From Prevotellaceae bacterium UBA711 (lineage in GTDB: Bacteria; Bacteroidota; Bacteroidia; Bacteroidales; Bacteroidaceae), in contig DBLZ01000035.1 in the NCBI GenBank assembly GCA_002297545.1, positions 18,627-82,626 of the forward strand: a stretch of 64,000 nt of DNA, read 5' to 3'. Of this stretch, positions 1 to 7,129 are shown piece after piece (positions within the stretch are counted from its first letter, which is position 1; each line of letters begins with the position of its first letter). The position numbers were made by a program, and so were the translations under genes. A model generated the notes under the pieces. It was not told where the DNA came from. It searched no databases and saw only the letters and a program-made list of their open reading frames with translations.

Positions 1-276
1 GTATTCCTGTGTGGCGAGGATGTCTATGCCGTCCAGAGCCAGGTCGTAGTTCCAGGTCTGCTTGTAGGGCCTGCGCAGGGCCAGCATCAGACGCAGACGT
101 TCTACGGCCTTGGGCCACTTGCTGCCGATGGCCGTCACACGGCTGTCCGCCGTTTGTCTGTCACGCACCAGCATCCGGGCCTCTATGCCACTGTGACTCA
201 GGGCGTCCATCAGCCTGCGTGCGGCAATGGCACCGCCGCCTATGCGTTCCGTGGTGGATATGATGAGAACCTTCAT
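1..276 (-). CDS. Glycosyltransferase, GT4-like, N-terminal part (runs off the window)
   Basis: The minus strand is open from an ATG at 276 to the window edge (92 codons, no stop seen), so the C-terminus is missing. The start MKVLIISTTERIGGGAIAARRL is the first beta strand and Gly-rich loop typical of GT-B (GT4) glycosyltransferases, with the GGGA turn at residues 13-16 and the small-residue helix after it. The likely role is transfer of a sugar to a surface polysaccharide or LPS precursor in the cytoplasm; donor and acceptor cannot be read. It lies 41 bp downstream of the next minus-strand glycosyltransferase and is probably co-transcribed with it. Confidence 0.75.
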   Translation of the reverse strand, partial: MKVLIISTTERIGGGAIAARRLMDALSHSGIEARMLVRDRQTADSRVTAIGSKWPKAVERLRLMLALRRPYKQTWNYDLALDGIDILATQEY

Positions 277-317
277 GTCGTTACCTTTAGTCTCCAACCG
301 TCAATGTCTTCTTTCTG

Positions 318-1349
318 TCAGTCATACCTTTTCCGCCCCGTCATCTTCATCCATCTGTTACTGATGGCCCGGCCTATGTAGGCCAGGTTGCCATGCCGCA
401 GGTTCAGGTACAATTCCTCCAGGCTTCGCCCTATCTTTACCCATGGGCACATCCATCCCATGGTGCGGTAGGCCCTGTGGCGGTAGGGCAGGTGCTCCAT
501 CATGTGGCGCGGATGCCGCAGCGGTGTACCCTTGGTATAGGCGTCCATTTCCAGGCGGCGCATGGTGAAGATGCGGCGGTATCCGCGTGGCAGGGTCTCC
601 AGCGAACCGCCGAAGTGCGTGCTGTCTGAGGTGACGCCCATGTTGTTCAGCAGGTTTCGGCGCGGCATGATGCAGAGGCCGTTCGTCATCATCAGGTGCG
701 ACCAGAAGATACTCTCGTAGAACGCCTTGCCCTGGGCGCGGTGCTTGCGGCACATTTCCAGAAAGTCATCCCTGTAGCCACGTTCGCGTATGAGCTGCTC
801 CAACTGTGCCACTGTCTGCGGGTCGTCCAGCCACGTGTAGTGCTCGTCCCACTGATCTATGACCCTGCGCCACGAGGCCCATCCCCAGATGCTGAAGTGC
901 GTGGTGAAGAAGTAGTCCTCCGCCACGTCCGGAGTCTCCTCGTCCACATTGAAGCATTCTATCATGGTCACGCGCGGATCATCGGCATAACGGTCCAGCA
1001 TGTCTTTGCAGAAATGGAAGAAGGACATCGTGGGCACGTCGTCGTCCTCCAGCACTATGCACTTGTCCGTGATGGAGAACGCCCATTTCTGCGACATGAA
1101 GTTCGACGGGTCGCAACCGTAGTTCTCCGTCCTGTACATCCTGTGTACCTCGCACTCCCAGTCTATGTCCTCCACCACCCGGCGGCAGGCCAGCATCCTG
1201 GGCATGTCCGCCTCGCTTCTGGGACCGTCCTGATACAGGAACAGGCGGGCTGGACGCGCCTTCCTTATCTCTGCGAACAGCCTCTCCAGCATGTCGGGGC
1301 GGTTGAAAAACAGTATCAGTACCGATACGTCGACCAAAGCTTCTTTCAT
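318..1349 (-). CDS. Glycosyltransferase, GT-A fold (HlpA-like/GT2-related)
   Basis: A 343-residue protein. The N-terminus (residues 8-30) has the VSVLILFFNRPDMLERLF pattern of GT-A enzymes with an Asn-Arg-Pro loop, followed by a nucleotide-fold strand ending in LYQDGPR. An acidic metal-site motif LEDDD lies near residue 100, and a Trp-rich acceptor segment (SIWGWASW) near 155. Bacteroidota relatives are often labelled hemolytic protein HlpA-like, but the fold is that of a glycosyltransferase. Divergent from the plus-strand glycosyltransferase at 1430 and upstream of the truncated GT4 gene, so it sits in a surface-glycan cluster. The start ATG follows a good promoter by about 25 bp. Substrate unknown. 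Confidence 0.8.
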   Translation of the reverse strand: MKEALVDVSVLILFFNRPDMLERLFAEIRKARPARLFLYQDGPRSEADMPRMLACRRVVEDIDWECEVHRMYRTENYGCDPSNFMSQKWAFSITDKCIVLEDDDVPTMSFFHFCKDMLDRYADDPRVTMIECFNVDEETPDVAEDYFFTTHFSIWGWASWRRVIDQWDEHYTWLDDPQTVAQLEQLIRERGYRDDFLEMCRKHRAQGKAFYESIFWSHLMMTNGLCIMPRRNLLNNMGVTSDSTHFGGSLETLPRGYRRIFTMRRLEMDAYTKGTPLRHPRHMMEHLPYRHRAYRTMGWMCPWVKIGRSLEELYLNLRHGNLAYIGRAISNRWMKMTGRKRYD

Positions 1350-1374
1350 GGCTCAAATCATGTCGTTATGAGTT

Positions 1375-1422
1375 CAAAGGTAAGAAGATATTGCGTGTTA
1401 TCAAAATAAAACCGTAACTTTG
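1375..1422. promoter_or_regulatory. Overlapping divergent Bacteroidota promoters
   Basis: Minus strand: -7 box TAccTTTG at 1382-1375 with -33 TTG at 1404-1402, 19-bp spacer, driving the gene at 1349. Plus strand: -33 TTG at 1391-1393 and -7 box TAacTTTG at 1415-1422, 21-bp spacer, driving the gene at 1430. The two promoters interleave, so a polymerase on one should block the other. On the plus side the -7 box ends 7 bp before the ATG, which predicts a leaderless or nearly leaderless mRNA. Confidence 0.65.
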
Positions 1423-1429
1423 TACTCCG

Positions 1430-2488
1430 ATGAAGGTATATTTCTATCATACGCGCCTGACCACCGAAAGCTACGAAGCATGGAAGCGGGGGCTGTTTCC
1501 CGGGCACATACTGTACGGGCAGCCCGAGTTGGAGAAGTATGGCATGCAGTTCGTCATGCACCCCTATCGCCACTTCCCTTCACGTCTGCGCCTGATGTTG
1601 TATGTGTTGCGCGCCGTATGGTCGCGCCGCCGCGACTTCGAGGCCATCTATGCCACCAGCTTCCGTGGTTTGGAACTCGTCATCTTCCTGCATGCTCTCG
1701 GCCTGCTGCGCCAACCCGTCTATACGTGGCATCACACCGCCGTCCGCCGTGCCGCCAATCCACTGCGCGAGCTCCTCTCCCGTCTCTTCTACCGAGGTAT
1801 AGACGGTATGTTCTTTTTCTGTCAGCGGCATGTGGACGAGAGTCTGCTCTGCTCCAAGGCTCCGGCCGGCAAGCTGCACCTTGTACACTGGGGACCCGAC
1901 CTCCCGTTCTACGACCTCTTGCGCCGCGACTGTCCGGCCGTGCCCATGTCCACTCCGCGTTTCATCTCCACCGGCAAGGAGAACCGCGATGTGGATACTC
2001 TCCTGCGTGCCTTTGCCCTCACGTCACACCATCTTGACGTGTACATAGCCGAGGAGTGCGGTGGCATTCATTATCGCCGCATCATAGAGGCTCTGCCTCC
2101 GTCTCCTAATATAGATGTGCACTTCACCGAGGGCGTCATTCCACATCGCCTGGCACAGATAGTGGCCGGTTGTACCTGCGTGGTCATACCGTGCCTGGAC
2201 TTTCCCTATACCGTCGGTCTCACCACTCTGGTGGAAGCCTTGGCTTTGGGGGTGCCCCTGATAACCTCGCGCAACGGCTACTTCCCCATGGACATCGATG
2301 CCGAGGGCATAGGCATTACCGTTCCATACGGCGACGTGCAGGGATGGGTCGACGCCGCCAACTACATAGCCACGCATCCCCGTGAGGCCGAGGCCATGGG
2401 ACAACGTGCCCGTCTCCTGGCCGAGCGCGTATATAATATGGAAGCATTCGGGCGCGAGATAGCGGAGGTGATAAATGGGGGACGATGA
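1430..2488 (+). CDS. Glycosyltransferase, GT4-like
   Basis: A 352-residue GT-B type glycosyltransferase. The C-terminal half carries the GT4 nucleotide-sugar site: the segment PRFISTGKENRDVDTLLRAF near 180 is the usual family strand-helix, and VIPCLDFPYTVGLTTLVEAL near 255 is the E-x7-E-like region with the donor-binding Glu, followed by a loop ending GVPLITS. The N-terminal half starts with a His-rich MKVYFYHTR strand instead of the common Gly-rich loop. The start is fixed by a -7 box only 7 bp upstream. It probably builds a surface polysaccharide with the neighbouring transferases and the flippase at 4790. No signal peptide; expected at the inner face of the cytoplasmic membrane. Confidence 0.8.
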   Translation: MKVYFYHTRLTTESYEAWKRGLFPGHILYGQPELEKYGMQFVMHPYRHFPSRLRLMLYVLRAVWSRRRDFEAIYATSFRGLELVIFLHALGLLRQPVYTWHHTAVRRAANPLRELLSRLFYRGIDGMFFFCQRHVDESLLCSKAPAGKLHLVHWGPDLPFYDLLRRDCPAVPMSTPRFISTGKENRDVDTLLRAFALTSHHLDVYIAEECGGIHYRRIIEALPPSPNIDVHFTEGVIPHRLAQIVAGCTCVVIPCLDFPYTVGLTTLVEALALGVPLITSRNGYFPMDIDAEGIGITVPYGDVQGWVDAANYIATHPREAEAMGQRARLLAERVYNMEAFGREIAEVINGGR

Positions 2489-2693
2489 TACGTAGGGGCC
2501 TTCAATATCTACGATGTATCCATGGCATATAGCCAGTGGCGGTGCGGATGGCCGTTGTCACATGGCGGAACGGATGGCCGTTAGCGATATGTCGGAAGTG
2601 CATGAATGTCATTACAGTCCCGAAGCGATGAAGGGCTATCAGTTGGGTATGGCATAGCGGTGTCACCACAAAAACGTAATGGTAATCTTCGCG

Positions 2694-2940
2694 CCCCGCT
2701 TCCGGCACCCGGGCTGTGCTTCCTTAGCCGGTTAGTGGTCGAATGCCGCACATGGCGAGTTTGTCGTAGTACCGTCCGCCCCGCTTCCGGCACCCGGGCT
2801 GTGCTTCCTTAGCCGGTTAGTGGCCAAATGCTGCACATGGCGAGTTTGTCGTAGTACCGTCCGTCCCGCTTCCGGCACCCGGGTTGTGCTTCTTTAGCCG
2901 GTTAGTGGCCAAATGTCGTGCAAGGCGAGTTTGTCGTAGT
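2694..2940. repeat. Three tandem copies of an 85-bp intergenic repeat
   Basis: Three near-identical units begin at 2694, 2779 and 2864 (exact 85-bp period). Each starts with (C/T)CCCGCTTCCGGCACCCGG, then GTGCTTCnTTAGCCGGTTAGTGG, and ends with GGCGAGTTTGTCGTAGT. Units differ at only a few positions, suggesting recent expansion. 85 is not a multiple of three and no open frame is convincing. It lies in the 575-bp non-coding stretch 2489-3063 between a glycosyltransferase and the RAYT transposase. The first 200 bp of that stretch (2489-2693) shows only a weak GCGGATGGCCGTTGTCAC-type doublet. Confidence 0.85.
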
Positions 2941-2956
2941 GTCGCCAGTGCCCTGC

Positions 2957-3051
2957 GCCCTGAAAGGGCAGCAAGCTACCAGCCCAGGGCAAGCGTAGCG
3001 ACGCCCTGGGTTTATACATAGCAGTTCATAACGCCCTGAAAGGGCAAAAGC
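2957..3051 (+). repeat. REP-like double hairpin, copy A, upstream of the RAYT gene
   Basis: At 2957-3010: hairpin 1 GCCCTgaaAGGGC, a linker AGCAAGCTACCAG, then hairpin 2 CCCAGGGC(12 nt)GCCCTGGG. A second copy of hairpin 1 follows at 3033-3045 with flank AAAAGC, ending 13 bp before the transposase ATG. The same structure occurs inverted at 3521-3618 and direct at 3785-3839. Such paired short hairpins are the known substrates of REP-associated tyrosine transposases. Confidence 0.85.
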
Positions 3052-3063
3052 ATAATCAACGCA

Positions 3064-3519
3064 ATGGCTCAATCATTAAGCAGGATTTACATTCATGTGA
3101 TATTCCATATCAAGACAACGAGCCCAGTAGTTCGTGATGATGATTTGGAGCGCATGCACTCGTATATAGGCCAATTGGTCAACACAACGGGGTGCGGTGT
3201 GTTGCAAGTGGGTGGTACAGAAGACCACGTCCATGTTCTTCTTATGCTGTCCAAGAATGAGAGCATAGCCCATGTCGTTGAGGAGGTTAAGCGTAATAGC
3301 AGCAGATGGATTAAGACCATAGCTCCTTGTTATGATAAGTTTGGTTGGCAGGGTGGCTATGGAGCATTCTCCATTAGCCGGTCGGTGGTGGACAAGACGT
3401 TGCAATACATTCGGGGACAGAAAGAGCACCATACGAAGCACACTTTCATGGAAGAGTATACGGCGTTTTTGAAGTTATATGGCATTGAATATGATGAGCG
3501 GTATGTGTTTTCCGATTAG
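3064..3519 (+). CDS. IS200-like (RAYT-type) Y1 transposase
   Basis: A 151-residue single-domain Y1 (HUH) transposase. The HUH metal motif is H55-V56-H57 within EDHVHVLL. The catalytic Tyr is expected at Y115 in LQYIRGQKEHH, followed by the Gln/His pair usual in the family. The fold is typical of the IS200/IS605 TnpA superfamily that cuts and joins single-stranded DNA. No TnpB gene is adjacent. It is flanked on both sides by inverted copies of a double-hairpin repeat, with another direct copy downstream, the layout of a REP-associated tyrosine transposase (domesticated or nearly immobile) rather than of a classical insertion sequence. All expected active-site residues are present, so it may be functional. 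Confidence 0.9.
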   Translation: MAQSLSRIYIHVIFHIKTTSPVVRDDDLERMHSYIGQLVNTTGCGVLQVGGTEDHVHVLLMLSKNESIAHVVEEVKRNSSRWIKTIAPCYDKFGWQGGYGAFSISRSVVDKTLQYIRGQKEHHTKHTFMEEYTAFLKLYGIEYDERYVFSD

Positions 3520-3520
3520 G

Positions 3521-3618
3521 GCTTTTGCCCTTACAGGGCGACCGTTCGGGGGGGGCGGGGAATCCCAGGGCGTCGCTACGCTTTGCCCTGGGCTGGTAGC
3601 TTGCTGCCCTTTCAGGGC
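3521..3618 (-). repeat. REP-like double hairpin, copy B (inverted), downstream of the RAYT gene
   Basis: The segment 3521-3540 is the reverse complement of 3032-3051 with one or two changes. The segment 3564-3618 is the reverse complement of the copy-A double hairpin at 2957-3010. The transposase gene is thus enclosed by long imperfect inverted repeats. The middle (3541-3560) is a G-run of unknown role. Confidence 0.85.
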
Positions 3619-3784
3619 GTCATGGCAGAGTGTCCGTTGTGTGCCCAGTTTTGTTGCGTGTTTGGTTTGGTTGTTTGCCTTCTTTTTTCTGTTTAGCCGA
3701 CGATTTTGCGCAAGATGGGTGCTTGGCTATGGTGTCAGGCACGTGGCATCGTTACACTTCGTTTTAAGCCTTTTTGGTGTGAGC

Positions 3785-3839
3785 GCCCTGAAATGGCAGC
3801 AAGCTACCAGCCCAGGGCAAAGCGTAGCGACGCCCTGGG
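3785..3839 (+). repeat. REP-like double hairpin, copy C
   Basis: Direct repeat of copy A. Hairpin 1 is damaged (GCCCTgaaATGGC), but hairpin 2 CCCAGGGC/GCCCTGGG is intact. It is followed by another stem (CCCACACATG/CATGTGTGGG, 3847-3876) and the GGGCAAAAGC flank also seen after copy A. The rest of the non-coding stretch 3520-3969, apart from these repeats, shows no gene. Confidence 0.8.
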
Positions 3840-3969
3840 ATTTATGCCCACACATGGCCCTGCGTCATGTGTGGGCAAAAGCGCAATCGCCGCTTGCCAT
3901 TGTATCGTGTGCCGTCCCTTCGTGTCCATCCATAAAATGTATCGATAAATCCTTTACCATTCAATTCTT

Positions 3970-4665
3970 ATGACAATTGCTATCCTGTTAGCCGGAGGCA
4001 GCGGCAGCCGTTTCGGTGCCGACCGCCCCAAACAGTTCCTGGAGGTGGACGGCCGTACCGTTCTGGAACACAGCATACGTGCCTTCCACCGCTCACCACT
4101 GGTGGACGAGATCGTCATCATCACCCGTGCCGATTTTGTTGACGAGGTCAGGGGCATAGCCGCCGGTTATCCCAAGGTCACCCACGTCCGACCGGGAGGC
4201 CGGGAACGCTACCACAGCACACTCTCCGCTTTGGAGGTCTGTACCGCTCCCGACGACCTGCTGCTCATACACGATGCCGTGCGTCCCTTGGTCAGCGAGG
4301 CCATAATACGCCGCTGTGTGGAGGCCCTCTCCACCTACGACGCCGTGGGTGTGGCCGTGCCCAGCACGGACACCATTGTGCGTGTGGACGGGAACGATTG
4401 CATAGTGGAGTCCTTGCCGCGTGCCTCGCTGCGCAACATGCAGACGCCCCAAGGTTTCCGCCAACGGACTCTGCGCCGGGCCTTCGACCTCGGTCTGCAG
4501 GATCCTGCCTTTGCCCCCACGGACGATTGCGGAGTGGTTCGCCGCTACCTGCCCCAGGTGCCGGTGCGCATAGTGGAGGGTGAGGTCACGAATATCAAGA
4601 TAACGTATCCCAAGGATCTGGAAGCTGTGCACTTCAGGGCCGCATCCCGGCAGGACGGGGTATAG
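3970..4665 (+). CDS. ispD: IspD/TarI-family cytidylyltransferase
   Basis: A 231-residue protein of the usual IspD length. The signature LAGGSGSRFG (residues 7-16) and the Lys in RPKQFL bind CTP. The segments GGRERYHST near 76, IHDAVRPLV near 98 and the late Lys in NIKITYPKDL near 214 match IspD. IspD makes CDP-methylerythritol from MEP and CTP in the non-mevalonate isoprenoid pathway. The position inside a glycan cluster leaves open the paralogue TarI (ribitol-5-phosphate cytidylyltransferase), which shares most of these motifs. No other isoprenoid gene is nearby. Downstream lies a 22-bp-period repeat, then the convergent flippase gene. Confidence 0.8.
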   Translation: MTIAILLAGGSGSRFGADRPKQFLEVDGRTVLEHSIRAFHRSPLVDEIVIITRADFVDEVRGIAAGYPKVTHVRPGGRERYHSTLSALEVCTAPDDLLLIHDAVRPLVSEAIIRRCVEALSTYDAVGVAVPSTDTIVRVDGNDCIVESLPRASLRNMQTPQGFRQRTLRRAFDLGLQDPAFAPTDDCGVVRRYLPQVPVRIVEGEVTNIKITYPKDLEAVHFRAASRQDGV

Positions 4666-4712
4666 CGCATCCTGGTGATGCGGATGCCGCACCGTGGAGT
4701 GGAGCCGGAAAA

Positions 4713-4786
4713 TACCGGTTTATTCGACTGAAAGAACCGGTTTTTGCAATCGCATGAACCGGTTCTTTTGTTCTTGTAAACCGGTT
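4713..4786. repeat. Four AACCGGTT palindromes at exact 22-bp spacing (array 1)
   Basis: Octamers at 4713 (TACCGGTT), 4735, 4757 and 4779 (AACCGGTT) are separated by 14-nt spacers of unrelated sequence. The same arrangement, again four units at 22 bp, occurs at 31719-31792 and 63805-63878. In all three the first unit is imperfect. It lies between convergent genes ispD and the flippase. In RNA neighbouring units could pair as 8-bp stems with 14-nt loops; on DNA 22 bp places them on one helical face. Confidence 0.9.
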
Positions 4787-4789
4787 CTT

Positions 4790-6238
4790 TCACCTGCCGC
4801 GATGCAGCAGGTAGCCCATCGCTTCACGCATGATCCTGGCGCCGCTCGCCCACATGATGCCTGCATACAGTACGGTGGCCAGCACTATGCGTGCCGACAT
4901 CAGCAGCCACAGGTTGGCTATCGGCTGTGTGACCCACCATGTGAGGGCCAGCACGCCTACGGTGAAGCCCAGGAAAGGCAGCGTGTCCATGGCGACCCAT
5001 CGCCAACGCATGCCTATGAGCCTCTTGGCCCACCATTGCCATACGCCCAGCCACAGGATGTTCAGGGCTATGAAGAATCCTATCATGGGGTACATGCCGT
5101 ATCCCAGCAGGTGCAGTGCCAGCAGTCCGGCCCACACGGCCAGGCACTGTCCCACGGTGCAGGCCATGTTCACTCCGCTGTGGGCGCGGCTGATGGTGAG
5201 GTTGCTGTACAGTGTGGTGACGGGTACAAAGGCGCCGTAGATGCACAAAAGGGAGAGGACTTGCCCGCTCTCGGCCCACTTCTCGCCTCCGGCCAGCAGA
5301 ATGAATTCCCTGGCTATGGTGGCCAGCCCCAGCATTGCCGGGAAGCAGATGAAGGAGATGAAGCGCAACATCTTGCGGAAGACGTGGACATAGTGTCCCG
5401 GCTCTGTGGCAACCTGTGCCAGGGTAGGTTGGGCCACGTTGTTGACCATGCCGTTGATGATGTTCGTGGCCATGTCGTCCCACTTGCGCGCCGTGGAGTA
5501 GATACCCGTCTGGCGGTGCCCGAACCACTTGCCCAGCAATACGTTGAAAGCCTGGTCGTAGAGGTTGCGGAAGATGTTGGTCAACAGGAGCTTGCTGCTG
5601 AACGTGAACATCTCTCGTGCCGGACCTAAATCTATCTTCAGCGAGGGTCGCCAGGAGGAGAAGTACCAGCTGAGGAGCTGTACGAACAGTACAAAGGTGA
5701 CCTGCTGCGCCACTATGCCCCAGTAGGCAAAGCCGTTGTAGGCCAGGAGTACGCCCAGGCTGTTGGACAGCACCATGGCCGTGATGTTGCAGATGCCCGT
5801 TTCACGCACCATCAGGTGTCCGAAGAGGTAGGCGCGCTGCACGGTGCCCATGCCCGAGAGCAGGAAGCCCAGGAAGAGAAAGCGTGCCAGATAGGTAAGC
5901 TCGGGATCGTTATAGAATCGTGCTATGTACGGAGCCATGAACCATAGGAATACGTACAGACCGCCGCTGACCATGAGGTTGACCCAGAAGACGGAATTGT
6001 AGTCGTTGTCCGTGGGTTCCTTCCTGTTGCACAGCGCAGCCGTGAATCCGCTCTCCTGTAGCGTGCTGGCCAGGGTGGCAAAGATGCCCAGCATGGCCAC
6101 CTTGCCCCAGTCGGCCGGTGTTAGCAGTCGCATCAGGGCCAACCCGAACAGTGCCCCTAACAGCTGCATCAGCGTATTGCTCAGTCCTCCCCACAGCAGC
6201 CCGCGTGCCGTACGTTCTTTCAATGTGTCTTGTGCCAT
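4790..6238 (-). CDS. Polysaccharide flippase, Wzx/MOP-superfamily
   Basis: A 482-residue, strongly hydrophobic protein with about 12-14 predicted membrane spans (for example LMQLLGALFGLALMRLL near 20 and VLALTWWVTQPIANLWLLM near 435). The start ERTARGLLWGGLSNTLMQLLG is typical of Polysacc_synt/WzxC-like exporters: a basic, then amphipathic segment and a Gly-rich first helix. Family role: flipping undecaprenyl-linked oligosaccharide repeat units across the inner membrane for O-antigen, capsule or exopolysaccharide. Its position next to several glycosyltransferases supports this. Minus strand, convergent with ispD. No polymerase (Wzy) or chain-length (Wzz) gene is visible here. Confidence 0.85.
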   Translation of the reverse strand: MAQDTLKERTARGLLWGGLSNTLMQLLGALFGLALMRLLTPADWGKVAMLGIFATLASTLQESGFTAALCNRKEPTDNDYNSVFWVNLMVSGGLYVFLWFMAPYIARFYNDPELTYLARFLFLGFLLSGMGTVQRAYLFGHLMVRETGICNITAMVLSNSLGVLLAYNGFAYWGIVAQQVTFVLFVQLLSWYFSSWRPSLKIDLGPAREMFTFSSKLLLTNIFRNLYDQAFNVLLGKWFGHRQTGIYSTARKWDDMATNIINGMVNNVAQPTLAQVATEPGHYVHVFRKMLRFISFICFPAMLGLATIAREFILLAGGEKWAESGQVLSLLCIYGAFVPVTTLYSNLTISRAHSGVNMACTVGQCLAVWAGLLALHLLGYGMYPMIGFFIALNILWLGVWQWWAKRLIGMRWRWVAMDTLPFLGFTVGVLALTWWVTQPIANLWLLMSARIVLATVLYAGIMWASGARIMREAMGYLLHRGR

Positions 6239-6428
6239 AACTGTGCCAAAGGTAAGGAATAAAGTTGGAATATGAGCACGATGCAGGCTGCTAAGTGATG
6301 ATGTGGCATGAAAATATGAACACCTTTCTTCGCAAATGCGATTATGCTATCCTCATGGTCGTCTCTTTTTTTTTTCGGGCTATGGAGAAAATAACTCTGC
6401 ATAGCGATGCTATTCAGCTTTTTTTGTC

Positions 6429-6436
6429 TATCTTTG
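6429..6436 (+). promoter_or_regulatory. -7 box of the V-ATPase operon
   Basis: TAtcTTTG, a perfect Bacteroidota -7 box, lies 92 bp before the first ATPase gene. No TTG is present at the expected -33 position. The leader of roughly 85 nt shows no clear structure. The rest of the gap 6239-6527 is AT-rich; a short frame over 6295-6606 was judged not to be a gene. Confidence 0.5.
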
Positions 6437-6527
6437 CGATGCTATATGTGCTGTTTCATGGGTATGGTACCCGGAATGAGGCCATTCATGCTTATACACA
6501 AATATACATAACATACTATCAAGGACA

Positions 6528-7115
6528 ATGGAGAAGATACAAGAGCTCACCGAGAAGATCTATCGCGAAGGTGTGGAGAAGGGTAAGGCCGAGGCCGACC
6601 GCATAGTGCAGGAAGCTACGGAAAAGGCTGCGCAGATTGTGGCTGATGCCCGCAAGAAAGCTGCCGAGATAGAGGCTGCCGGGAAGAAGGTCGCCGAGGA
6701 ACTGGATGCCAACACCAAGAACGAACTGAAGTTGTACACCGCCCAGTCTTTGAGCGCCTTGAAGAGCGAGATCGCCAACGTGCTGACCGCATCCACCGTG
6801 AGCCAGGCTGTGGACAAGCTGGTTACGGATAAGGACTTCCTGTGCCGGTTCACCGTTGCTTTGGCTGGCAAGTGGGTGGAGAACGAGCCCATTGTCATAG
6901 AAAGTGTCGATGCTGAGGCGCTGAGTGCATATTTTGCCCGTGAGGCCAAGGCCATCCTGGACAAGGGCGTGACCATAGAGAAGGTAAACGGCCGCAATGC
7001 ACTCTTCACCATACAGCCCGCCGACGGCAGCTACAAGGTGACTTTCGGTCGTGAGGAGTTCGAAGATTACTTCAAGTCGTTCCTGCGCCCGCAGTTGGTG
7101 CAGATGCTGTTCTAA
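6528..7115 (+). CDS. ntpE: V-type ATPase subunit E (peripheral stalk)
   Basis: A 195-residue protein. The first 90 residues are a charged, heptad-rich coiled coil (GKAEADRIVQEATEKAAQI), and the rest is the alpha/beta head that contacts A and B subunits, as in archaeal/bacterial subunit E. It forms the peripheral stalk holding the catalytic head still during rotation. First gene of the ATPase operon, 14 bp before the DUF2764 gene. No subunit G/H partner, normally encoded next to E, is recognisable, so the stalk partner is unknown. Confidence 0.85.
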   Translation: MEKIQELTEKIYREGVEKGKAEADRIVQEATEKAAQIVADARKKAAEIEAAGKKVAEELDANTKNELKLYTAQSLSALKSEIANVLTASTVSQAVDKLVTDKDFLCRFTVALAGKWVENEPIVIESVDAEALSAYFAREAKAILDKGVTIEKVNGRNALFTIQPADGSYKVTFGREEFEDYFKSFLRPQLVQMLF

Positions 7116-7129
7116 GGAGAAAATACTAA

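Noticed and set aside
696..1409. Long plus-strand frame opposite the glycosyltransferase
   Set aside because: Shadow frame; the minus strand has clear family motifs and a promoter.
4713..4786. CRISPR array
   Set aside because: Repeats of 8 nt with 14-nt spacers are far too short and no cas gene is present.
4694..4790. Peptide-like similarity of frames through the three AACCGGTT arrays
   Set aside because: The shared residues come from the octamer; a 22-bp period shifts the frame at each unit, so it cannot be a coding repeat.
6295..6606. Open frame of 103 codons before the V-ATPase operon
   Set aside because: It overlaps the ntpE start, has odd composition (Phe/Tyr/Arg runs) and contains the promoter; not a gene.
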